The notes under the pieces: generated by a model
What the model was told of the DNA's origin: nothing
Seen by the model: the letters and a program-made list of their open reading frames with translations, nothing else
Database searches by the model: none
Made by a program: the position numbers and the translations under genes
Shown here: one piece after another, positions 27,238 to 35,800 of the stretch
How positions within the stretch are numbered: the stretch's first letter is position 1
How the letters are laid out: every line of letters begins with the position of its first letter
Assembly: GCF_030503855.1 (NCBI RefSeq)
Contig: NZ_CP129971.1
Location: 875,501 to 939,500 of the forward strand
Source of the DNA: Marivirga salinae
Lineage (GTDB): Bacteria > Bacteroidota > Bacteroidia > Cytophagales > Cyclobacteriaceae
DNA: 64,000 nt
Reading direction: 5' to 3'

Positions 27238-27562
27238 AAAAGATGGAGTCGTCAAATTTTTGATTAAATTAAATGTAATTGTTTATATGCTCAAATCTTT
27301 AAAAATCATGGATTAAATATGGCTTTAAATAAAATAATTAGCCATAGATGTAAGGTTTTTTGATAAATATTGAACTTTTTTATGTGAATTTCATCTAAAT
27401 AATTAACTTTCATCGGAATTGACATTAATATATTCTGATAAGAATATTACATTACCTGAGGGTGAATTTTTAATTAAAGATTCTATCCCGACAAATAAGG
27501 GGCTAGTTGTGCCAATTTTAATACTTTTATTATATACATGAAATTGCTGAATAAATAAGAAT
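27238..27562. promoter_or_regulatory. Divergent gap with palindrome ATATTC-N6-GAATAT
   Basis: This A/T-rich region separates the glycosidase gene (minus) from the 480-residue unknown (plus). It holds a palindrome at 27430-27447 (arms ATATTC and GAATAT) and, next to it, TTACCTGAGGG at 27452-27462, an 11-mer also found at 12928-12938 upstream of the YceI gene. No credible gene lies here. Confidence 0.3.
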
Positions 27563-29005
27563 ATGGCGAAACTCAAGAATATTATCATGCAGCTTTCAGA
27601 CGCGGATTATCTAGCTGTCCATGAAAGTCTATCTACAGGTGGAGCAGAGAAATCTGCATATTTGCTAAAATCAATGCGTGAAAGTTCTTCCAGTGACCAC
27701 GCCATCATGGAAGAGCTTGAAGTAAACACAAATGCTTATTATACATTAAGGTCAAGGCTTAATCAAAAAATAGAAGAATATCTTTTGCAACAAATGGAAA
27801 ACCCGAGAACGGATATTCTTAAGAAAGTTGCAAATATTAATGAGATAATTTTCACAAAAAAGAAAGCCATTGCTATCGCTACTTTGAAGAAGCTAGAGAA
27901 GGAATTGATAGACTATGATCTTTCTAATGAATTAACAATTGTTTATAAGGCATTAAAAAAACTACACCAAAATACAGAAGAATATTTTCAATACAGCCAA
28001 TTATATAACCGTCATGTAGCTTATATGTTGGCTGTCGATAAAGCAGAAGACTTACTAAGCAACTACTTTATCAAATTCGGTAATTATTCGTTAACAGGTG
28101 ATGAAATCAATAAGTTAGAGCTGGTTTTGCTCAATAAGGAAATGATAAATACATGCAGGATTTACGATTCTCATCGTCTTTTTATTTATAAAAACTGCTT
28201 GAATATTTTTCATCGATTATTTGTGGAGGAAGATGAGACTAGTGCTGACTTAGATCCAATTGAAGATATTTTGGCTAAAGCAGATGGAATTTTTGAATTA
28301 TACAGTTTAGATTCTATTTATTTTCATCTAACACTAGTCTATGAGTTTTTGAAATTAGAATATTATAATCATTATAGATTACATAGAAAAGCAGAAAATT
28401 ATTTTGAGGAAGTAAATGAGTCTTGCGCAGGCTTTCTATCTAACTTTAATTTATTTACTTACCCGGCTCAATTTTTAATTACAAAATTGCAACGAGCCAA
28501 AAGGTTGCCGGAAAAAGCCATGCTTTCTGAAGAAAACACTGCTTTATTTCAAGATTTTGAGCCAGACAAGGATGACATCCCTCAATATATTACTTATGCG
28601 ACTTACCGTTCATTAAGCTGCCACTTTGATCAAAAGTATGAGGAGGCTGCCAAATGGTTGAATAATTTATTGAATGATGTAAGTCTTAAAAAATATCAAA
28701 ATGCTCAGCTTGAAATCAAAACTCTTTTGGCTTTGGAGTATTGCTTAGTAAAGGACTATGAATTGTTTAATCAGCTGATAAATAGTATCCAAAGGCAAAT
28801 ACGGATCATAGGGAAAGAGAACTGCATGAATATTCAAGTGTTGAATAAGATCATGAAAATCTCTCTGAGTGAATCTAAAAGAAACAAAGAAGAAAAAATA
28901 AATGAATTGGTTAAAAAGTTCAAAACTCTTGAGCCTATTCAACATTTTGCACCAACCCTATTGCTCGAGTTTAATGATGACATGATTAAAAAGCTTGTAG
29001 GGTAA
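27563..29005 (+). CDS. Conserved-looking all-alpha protein of unknown function
   Basis: This 480-residue protein has no signal peptide or membrane segment. It appears entirely helical, with TPR-like helical pairs such as YFQYSQLYNRHVAYMLAVDKAEDL, YNHYRLHRKAENYFEEVNES and DQKYEEAAKWLNNLLNDVS. The N-terminus (MAKLKNIIMQLSDADYLAVHESL) reads like a small regulatory or adaptor domain with a repeated helix motif (NTNAYYTLRSRLNQKIEEYL). I do not recognise the family and no catalytic residues stand out. It stands alone, with a bidirectional terminator downstream. A scaffolding role is a guess from the fold. Confidence 0.75.
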   Translation: MAKLKNIIMQLSDADYLAVHESLSTGGAEKSAYLLKSMRESSSSDHAIMEELEVNTNAYYTLRSRLNQKIEEYLLQQMENPRTDILKKVANINEIIFTKKKAIAIATLKKLEKELIDYDLSNELTIVYKALKKLHQNTEEYFQYSQLYNRHVAYMLAVDKAEDLLSNYFIKFGNYSLTGDEINKLELVLLNKEMINTCRIYDSHRLFIYKNCLNIFHRLFVEEDETSADLDPIEDILAKADGIFELYSLDSIYFHLTLVYEFLKLEYYNHYRLHRKAENYFEEVNESCAGFLSNFNLFTYPAQFLITKLQRAKRLPEKAMLSEENTALFQDFEPDKDDIPQYITYATYRSLSCHFDQKYEEAAKWLNNLLNDVSLKKYQNAQLEIKTLLALEYCLVKDYELFNQLINSIQRQIRIIGKENCMNIQVLNKIMKISLSESKRNKEEKINELVKKFKTLEPIQHFAPTLLLEFNDDMIKKLVG

Positions 29006-29023
29006 TCAAAAAAATAAAAATCA

Positions 29024-29057
29024 AAAAAGGCATCTGCTAATTAGTGGATGCCTTTTT
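29024..29057. terminator. Bidirectional terminator between convergent genes
   Basis: AAAAAGGCATC (29024-29034) and GATGCCTTTTT (29047-29057) form a perfect 11-bp stem with A and T flanks, so it can serve both the plus-strand unknown and the minus-strand small gene. Confidence 0.88.
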
Positions 29058-29060
29058 CAT

Positions 29061-29381
29061 TTAATTCGTTACAATCTCAGATGCACCCGGAGAATCAAAT
29101 ATCTCTTTAAAACTGTATCTGTAAATTACTTGGAACAGTATATTATAAGACATGGAAGACATAGAACTCGGGGTATGATGCTTGTTCTGATTTAGGCTAT
29201 CTTTTACTATTACCTTTTCTCTTAAGTTGTTTAATGAATCTGTTTTATTACACTTTTTTTTCTCAGGTTCAGTTTCAACTTTTTCTTTCTCCTTATTGTC
29301 CTTCTCTTTGGCTGTAACATCAAATGCACAAAATGCACCTAGTAGCAAAATAATAATACTGGTTTTTTTGAAATCAAACAT
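29061..29381 (-). CDS. Small secreted protein, unknown
   Basis: This 106-residue protein has a signal peptide (about residues 1-24, FKKTSIIILLLGAFCAF then DVTA). It is followed by a very charged Lys/Glu segment (KEKDNKEKEKVETEPEKKK) and a C-terminal part with a hydrophobic NILFQVIYRYSFKEIF. No family is recognised. It lies alone between two terminator or gap regions. The signal peptide and the terminator at its 3' end support a real gene; the function is unknown. Confidence 0.55.
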   Translation of the reverse strand: MFDFKKTSIIILLLGAFCAFDVTAKEKDNKEKEKVETEPEKKKCNKTDSLNNLREKVIVKDSLNQNKHHTPSSMSSMSYNILFQVIYRYSFKEIFDSPGASEIVTN

Positions 29382-29567
29382 GGTTATTACATTTTGATGT
29401 TATCAAATATATTGAATAAATATGTAATTATATCAACAACCTATTGATAACTTCCTTTATCTTGTAAGGTTTAAACTTATTTCGTGCCAAAAAGTAAAAT
29501 TTTCTATTGTTAGAATGGCTTTAGCTCATTTTTCATTTATATTAATGGCAAATTCTAAAACATTACT

Positions 29568-31328
29568 ATGGAACCTACTCGACTTTTTGATTTATTGAAC
29601 TACCAAAAAGCCAATTTACCACTTACAGATACCTTCTCTTATAAATATGATGGTATATGGAAAAACTACAGTACTGATGACGTCATAAATATAGTAGATT
29701 CAATCTCTCGTGGTTTTCTTAAATTAGGCTTAGCAAAAAATGATAAAGTAGGAATTGTTTCTTCCAACCGACCTGAATGGAATTTTATTGATTTAGCTTT
29801 ACAACAAATTGGGGCTGTGAGTGTGCCGATGTACCCTACCATTACACCAAAAGATTACAAATTCATATTTGAGGATTCAGGATTGAAATATGTTTTTGCT
29901 GAAGAGCAGGAGCTTTATGACAAAGTTAAAAAAGCATCAGAAGGGCTGGATTTTATTAAAAATATTTACTCCTTCGATAAATTAGAGGGTATTCCGCATT
30001 GGACGGAACTAAAAGAAAGTGGCGGAGCGGACCAAACTGATTTACAGCCATATCGTGATGAGGTAGACCCAGAGGATTTGGTCACTTTGATTTATACTTC
30101 TGGAACCACAGGTAATCCTAAAGGTGTAATGTTAACTCATCATAATGTTTTAAGTAATGCCAAAGCTGTTTCAGAAAATTTAGATGTGGAAGGGATAGGT
30201 AAATCCTTAAGCTTTTTACCTCTCTGTCATATTTTTGAAAGAACTAGCGTTTACTTTTATCTGTATAGAAGTGTTTCTGTTTATTATGCTGAGAATCTTG
30301 AGAAAATAGGCGATAACCTAAAGGAGGTTCAGCCCGATATGTTCACAACTGTGCCTAGGCTTTTGGAAAAAATCTATGATAAAATTGTAGCCAAAGGAAT
30401 GGAGCTTTCAGGAATTAAAAAATCATTATTTTTCTGGGCTTTAAATTTGGGGCACAAGTATGACCGTAATAAAGACCAAGGAGCTTGGTATAACTTCCAG
30501 TTGAAATTAGCCAATAAACTAATTTTTAGTAAATGGAGAGAAGCAGTTGGTGGAAATATTAAATTAATTGCTTCTGGTGGTGCAGCATTACAACCACGCT
30601 TAGCTACCATTTTCTGGTCTGCTCAAATACCTGTTTTGGAAGCCTATGGATTAACTGAAACTTCGCCTGGAATTGCTTTCAATAGATATAATAAAGAAGA
30701 TATGCTAATTGGAACTGTTGGTCCAGCTTTACCAGGAGTACAGATTAAAATAGCAGAAGATGGAGAAGTCTTAGCCAAAGGACCAAACATTATGAAAGGC
30801 TATTATAATCAACCTGAAAAAACTGCAGAAGTAATTGATAAAGATGGCTGGTTCCACACTGGTGATATTGGTGAAATGGTTAATGGAAAATTCCTAAAGA
30901 TCACTGACCGTAAAAAAGAGATGTTTAAAACATCAGGCGGTAAATATATTGCACCACAATTTATAGAAAACAAATTGAAAGAATCTACACTAATTGAAAT
31001 GGCAATGGTGGTAGGTGATGGACAAAAATTCCCAGGTGCATTAATAGTTCCAAATTTTGAGGCTTTAAGAGAATGGTGCCATCATAAAGGCATAGCTTAT
31101 TCTTCTGATGCAGAAATGGTGAAACAGCAAAATATCATTGATAAATATCAAAAAGAGATTGATAAAGTCAATGAACAATTTGCTCAATACGAAAGAATCA
31201 AAAAAACTGTTTTGTTGCCAACTGCTTGGACGGTTGAAAACCATGAACTGACCGCTAAATTGAGTTTAAAAAGAAAAATCATTGAAAATAATTATCAAAA
31301 AGAGATTGAGAGTATTTATAATGGGTAA
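29568..31328 (+). CDS. Long-chain acyl-CoA synthetase (AMP-forming)
   Basis: This 586-residue enzyme activates fatty acids with ATP and CoA. The AMP-binding motif YTSGTTGNPKG lies near residues 177-187, GYTE-type AYGLTETSPG near residue 362, and the A8 hinge WFHTGDIGE near residues 427-435 followed by DRKKEMFKTSGGKYI. It belongs to the class with a long N-terminal domain and a C-terminal lysine (TAKLSLKRK). Length and motif spacing match FadD/ACSL-like proteins of Bacteroidota. It is monocistronic and ends at a clear terminator. Confidence 0.94.
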   Translation: MEPTRLFDLLNYQKANLPLTDTFSYKYDGIWKNYSTDDVINIVDSISRGFLKLGLAKNDKVGIVSSNRPEWNFIDLALQQIGAVSVPMYPTITPKDYKFIFEDSGLKYVFAEEQELYDKVKKASEGLDFIKNIYSFDKLEGIPHWTELKESGGADQTDLQPYRDEVDPEDLVTLIYTSGTTGNPKGVMLTHHNVLSNAKAVSENLDVEGIGKSLSFLPLCHIFERTSVYFYLYRSVSVYYAENLEKIGDNLKEVQPDMFTTVPRLLEKIYDKIVAKGMELSGIKKSLFFWALNLGHKYDRNKDQGAWYNFQLKLANKLIFSKWREAVGGNIKLIASGGAALQPRLATIFWSAQIPVLEAYGLTETSPGIAFNRYNKEDMLIGTVGPALPGVQIKIAEDGEVLAKGPNIMKGYYNQPEKTAEVIDKDGWFHTGDIGEMVNGKFLKITDRKKEMFKTSGGKYIAPQFIENKLKESTLIEMAMVVGDGQKFPGALIVPNFEALREWCHHKGIAYSSDAEMVKQQNIIDKYQKEIDKVNEQFAQYERIKKTVLLPTAWTVENHELTAKLSLKRKIIENNYQKEIESIYNG

Positions 31329-31358
31329 ATAAAATACCATGTATTAAAACCTTATTCT

Positions 31359-31387
31359 AGAGCGCGTTTTTAACGCGTTCTTTTTTT
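31359..31387 (+). terminator. Terminator after the acyl-CoA synthetase gene
   Basis: AGAGCGCGTT (31359-31368) pairs with AACGCGTTCT (31372-31381), including one G-U pair, followed by seven T. Confidence 0.88.
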
Positions 31388-31468
31388 GCTTAAAAATCTT
31401 ATTCAATATCCATCCCCAACAATATTCCCTCAAAACGGTATAATAACTTGAATCAAAAATCTTTGACT

Positions 31469-32584
31469 ATGAAGAATTCGATCATTTTATCCACATTTAT
31501 TTTCAGCTTTTTGTTAGTCATATCATGCCAAGCTGAACCTGATAAAGAAACTGTAGCAGTTGATTTTGAAGTCGTAACTATTGCAGATGGATTGAACAAT
31601 CCTTGGGGAATGGCTTGGTTGCCCGATGGCAGAATGTTGGTGACAGAAATAAAAGGAGAAATTTTAATTATTGAAAATGATAAATATTCTGGCAAAAAAT
31701 TAAAAGGGGTACCAGAAGTTTATGCGAATAACCAAGGGGGCTTATTAGATATCCAATTACATCCGGATTATGAAAGTAATGGCTGGATTTATTTCAGTTT
31801 CTCCAAACCTGGAGATGGTGGCGGAAGCACAGCTATTATGAGAGCAAAATTAGAAGGTGAGAATTTGGTTAATAAAGAACTCATTTACGAATCATTTCCA
31901 AAAACACGCTCTGGAATTCATTTTGGCTCTCGAATAGATTTTAAAGATGGTTATATCTTTTTCACCATAGGCGAAAGAGGCGAAATGGATAATGCACAAT
32001 CCGTAGGAAATCCTTATGGAAAAGTACACAGACTACATGAAAACGGGGATGTACCGGAAGATAATCCGTTCGTCAAAATCCCGGATGCAGTACACAGTAT
32101 TTGGAGCTATGGTCATAGAAATCCTCAAGGCATGCAATTTCACCCTCAAACCGGTGAATTGTGGTCACATGAGCACGGACCAAAAGGTGGTGATGAATTA
32201 AATATTGTGAAAAAAGGAAAAAATTACGGCTGGCCTGAAATAAGTTATGGAATTGATTATGATGGAAGCATCATTACAGATGAAACTGAAAAGGAAGGTA
32301 TGATGCAGCCTGTTCATTATTGGGATCCTTCCATTGCCCCCTGCGGAATGACCTTTGTGAGCAGTGATCGCTATCCAGAATGGAAAAATAACATACTAAT
32401 GGGCTCACTTAAATTTCAATATTTGAATAGAGTAGTTTTAGATGATAAAGGAAATTACGTGGAAGAAGAAAAACTACTTGAAGGCATTGGCAGAGTTAGA
32501 CATGTAGCGGAAAGTCCTGATGGATTTATTTATGTAGCAGTTGAAGGCCCGGGGAAAATCGTGAAACTGATGCCAAAAAAATAA
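31469..32584 (+). CDS. PQQ-type sugar dehydrogenase lipoprotein (YliI-like)
   Basis: A protein of 371 residues from the chosen ATG starts MKNSIILSTFIF and reaches a lipobox (ISCQ), so it is lipid-anchored. The body is the six-bladed propeller of soluble glucose/sorbosone dehydrogenases: LNNPWGMAWLPDGRMLVTE opens it, HFGSRIDF and HGPKGGDELNIVKKGKNYGWP carry the conserved active-site histidines, and the propeller closes with RVRHVAESPDGFIYV. Such enzymes oxidise aldoses with PQQ. A TTG start seven codons upstream (31448) is less likely than the ATG. Substrate and PQQ supply are not shown. Confidence 0.88.
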   Translation: MKNSIILSTFIFSFLLVISCQAEPDKETVAVDFEVVTIADGLNNPWGMAWLPDGRMLVTEIKGEILIIENDKYSGKKLKGVPEVYANNQGGLLDIQLHPDYESNGWIYFSFSKPGDGGGSTAIMRAKLEGENLVNKELIYESFPKTRSGIHFGSRIDFKDGYIFFTIGERGEMDNAQSVGNPYGKVHRLHENGDVPEDNPFVKIPDAVHSIWSYGHRNPQGMQFHPQTGELWSHEHGPKGGDELNIVKKGKNYGWPEISYGIDYDGSIITDETEKEGMMQPVHYWDPSIAPCGMTFVSSDRYPEWKNNILMGSLKFQYLNRVVLDDKGNYVEEEKLLEGIGRVRHVAESPDGFIYVAVEGPGKIVKLMPKK

Positions 32585-32602
32585 AAAAATTTTTCTGTCC
32601 CT

Positions 32603-32645
32603 AAAAACAGCCCTATCTCTCTCAAAACCGACAGGGCTGTTTTTT
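32603..32645 (+). terminator. Terminator after the sugar dehydrogenase gene
   Basis: AAAAACAGCCCT (32603-32614) and AGGGCTGTTTTT (32633-32644) form a perfect 12-bp stem with a T-run. Confidence 0.88.
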
Positions 32646-32697
32646 ATACCCAATTTTCTAAACTCCTCCACGAACTTAAATTTGCATATGAAAGTTG

Positions 32698-32732
32698 CTT
32701 AGTGTAAATTAGACACTAAGTATCTACACTAA
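32698..32732 (+). promoter_or_regulatory. Palindromic operator candidate upstream of gltB
   Basis: CTTAGTGT (32698-32705) and ACACTAAG (32713-32720) form a perfect 8-nt inverted repeat with a 7-nt spacer. A third half-site, ACACTAA, lies at 32726-32732. The cluster ends 76 nt before the gltB start. A regulator of nitrogen assimilation is a natural candidate, but the protein is not identifiable. Confidence 0.5.
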
Positions 32733-32808
32733 ATTCCATTATTTTTTACTTTTTTGGATTAGTATTTATCAGTAAATTATACTTCACAATTGACTGACTA
32801 TCATATTT

Positions 32809-35800
32809 ATGCGCAATAATTCTCTTTACAACTCAGCTTTCGAACACGATGCCTGCGGAATAGGCACAATCGTTAATATAAACGGAAATAAAGAATTTCA
32901 ACTCATTCAGGATGCCTTGGATATGTTGGAAAACATGGAGCATAGAGGCGGAACCGGTGCTGATAAGCAAACTGGTGACGGGGCCGGAATTATGCTTCAG
33001 ATTGATGAACATTTCATTAAATGGACGTCAGAAGATGCTGGAATTTCACTCGAAGAAAATAAGCCTGTTGGAACCGGTATTTTCTTCTTTCCGAAAATGC
33101 AAAAAGTAGCAGACGAATGTAAAGCTGTAATTGATGATCATGCAAAAGAATTAGGCTTAAAAATATTAGGATATAGAGCCATCCCTGTTAATGAGAAAGT
33201 ACCTGGCTCTGGAGCCAAACCTGTAGAGCCTTTAATAGAACAAATATTTGTTCAGGCTGAACAGGATTTGAGTGTTGATGAATTAGAACGAAAGTTATTT
33301 GTACTGAGAAATTACAGCACTCATTTTATTGGCCATAACGTCCAAGGAAATAACAAAGCCTTTTACGTCTGTAGCCTTTCCACCAATACAGTTATTTATA
33401 AAGGGCAATTAAGAACCAATCAATTACGGGAATATTTTGATGATTTAAGAGACGAACGTTTCAAATCCGCTTTTGCCATTATTCATTCACGATTTTCTAC
33501 TAATACCTTCCCGAATTGGAAATTAGCTCAGCCTTTCCGATTTATAGCTCATAATGGGGAAATCAATACCATTAGAGGTAATGTAACTAAAATGAAATCG
33601 AAGGAAGCCAACTTCAATTCTAAGGTTTTCTCTAAAGATGAATTAAATAAATTACTACCAGTCACCAATCCTGAACATTCCGATTCCGCCAATTTAGATG
33701 GAATAGTGGAAATGTTGGTTTTAGACGGACGTCCATTGGAACATGTTTTGATGATGCTAGTGCCCGAAGCTTGGCAAGATAATACCATGATGGATAAAGA
33801 CCGTAAAGCATTTTATAAATATCATGCTTCCATTATGGAGCCTTGGGATGGCCCTGCTGCATTGATTTTTACAGATGGCAAAAAAGTAGGCGCCACTTTG
33901 GATAGAAATGGTTTACGTCCATCTAGATTTTGTATTACAAAAAGTGGTCGTTTGATTGTTTCCTCAGAAGCAGGAGCTTTGCCAGTTGCCTCCGATGATG
34001 TGATTCAGAAAGGAAGATTGCAACCTGGCAAAATGCTGATGGCTGATATTGAGCAGAAAAAAGTTTTGTTCGATGAAGAAATTAAGCAAGGAGTTACCGC
34101 TAATAAATCCTATCAAGATTGGATTCTAGCTCACAGAGTGAAATTAAGAAATTTACCAGCTCCAGAAATTAAGACTGAGAAATTATCAGGGGAAATCCTA
34201 TTGAGAATACAAAAAGCTTATGGTTATACTTCCGAAGAGCTTAAAGTAATTTTAGCTGATATGGCGGTTCGTGCAACAGAACCAATTGGCTCTATGGGAG
34301 CTGATACTCCATTGGCAATCTTAAGCAAGCAAAGTCAACACATTGCCAATTATTTCAAACAGCTTTTTGCACAGGTAAGTAACCCGCCTATCGATCCTAT
34401 TCGTGAGCGAATGGTGATGTCACTTTTCACCAGAGTGGGTGAAAGTTTGAATATTTTGGAGGAAACTCCAGCTCATGCCAAGCAAGTACATATTTCTCAA
34501 CCTGTTTTGCTCCAATCCGATATTGCGAAGTTTATGTATCTGAAAGACATTGGCTTCGGTTATGAAATTATAGATTGCGTATTTAATGCAGACGGTGCTC
34601 CCGGAAGATTGGAAGAAGGCTTAAATACGATTTGTGCGAAAGCAGAAGAAGCTGCCAATAACGGAAAAGTGGTCTTAATCCTTTCAGATAAAGCGATAGA
34701 TGAAAATCATGCCCCAATTCCTTCTTTGTTATCAACAGGAGCGGTGCATCAGCATCTGGTTAAAAAGAATCTTAGGACAAAAACCGGTTTGGTAATAGAA
34801 GCTGGAGATGTGCGAGAAACCCATCATTTTGCTACCATTATTGGATACGGGGCAAGTGCTATCAACCCATATTTGGCAATTAAATCCATTGAAGATTTAC
34901 ATGATAAAAAGCTGTTGGGTGAAGATATCACCAAAGAAGAGGCCGTTGCCAATTATCAAACTGCCATTGGTTATGGATTACTGAAAATATTATCCAAAAT
35001 GGGGATTAGCACACTGCAATCCTATCAAAGTGCACAAATATTTGAAGCTTTAGGGCTGCATTCTACTGTAATTGAAAAATGCTTTACAGGTACCATTTCC
35101 AGAATTGAAGGAATTGATTTTGACGGTTTAGCCAGAGAAGTTTTAGTGAGACATCTTCAGGCTTTCCCTAAAAATGAGCAAGTGAAAAAAGGCTTGGAAG
35201 TAGGTGGTGTTTACCAATGGAAATTAAGAGGTGAAAAACACCTTTTCAATCCTGAAACCATTCACTTATTACAGCATTCTACTAAGACTGCAAATTTCTC
35301 TTTATATAAAAAATACGCCTCGAAAATAAATGATCAGGTTAAAGATACACTGACCTTAAGAGGTCTTTTCGATTTTAAAAAGCGAGTGCCTATTTCATTA
35401 TCTGAAGTGGAACCAGCTGAGAAAATTATGAAAAGATTTGCCACTGGCGCCATGTCATTTGGCTCAATTTCTCATGAAGCCCATTCTACATTAGCTATTG
35501 CCATGAATAGAATTGGTGCTAAAAGTAACAGTGGAGAAGGCGGAGAAGATGAAGTGCGATTTGAAGTAAAACCCAATGGTGATTGGGAGCGCTCGGCCAT
35601 CAAGCAAGTTGCTTCCGGTAGATTTGGAGTAACCAGTTATTATTTGACCAATGCCGATGAATTGCAAATTAAAATGGCACAAGGAGCTAAACCTGGAGAA
35701 GGCGGTCAACTGCCAGGCCATAAAGTGGATGAATGGATCGGACGCGTAAGGCATTCAACACCAGGTGTAGGCTTAATTTCACCTCCTCCGCATCACGATA

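Noticed and set aside
27403..27588. Minus-strand 61-codon frame in the divergent gap
   Set aside because: Overlaps the start of the 480-residue gene, has no family match by eye, and its codon use looks like non-coding A/T-rich DNA.
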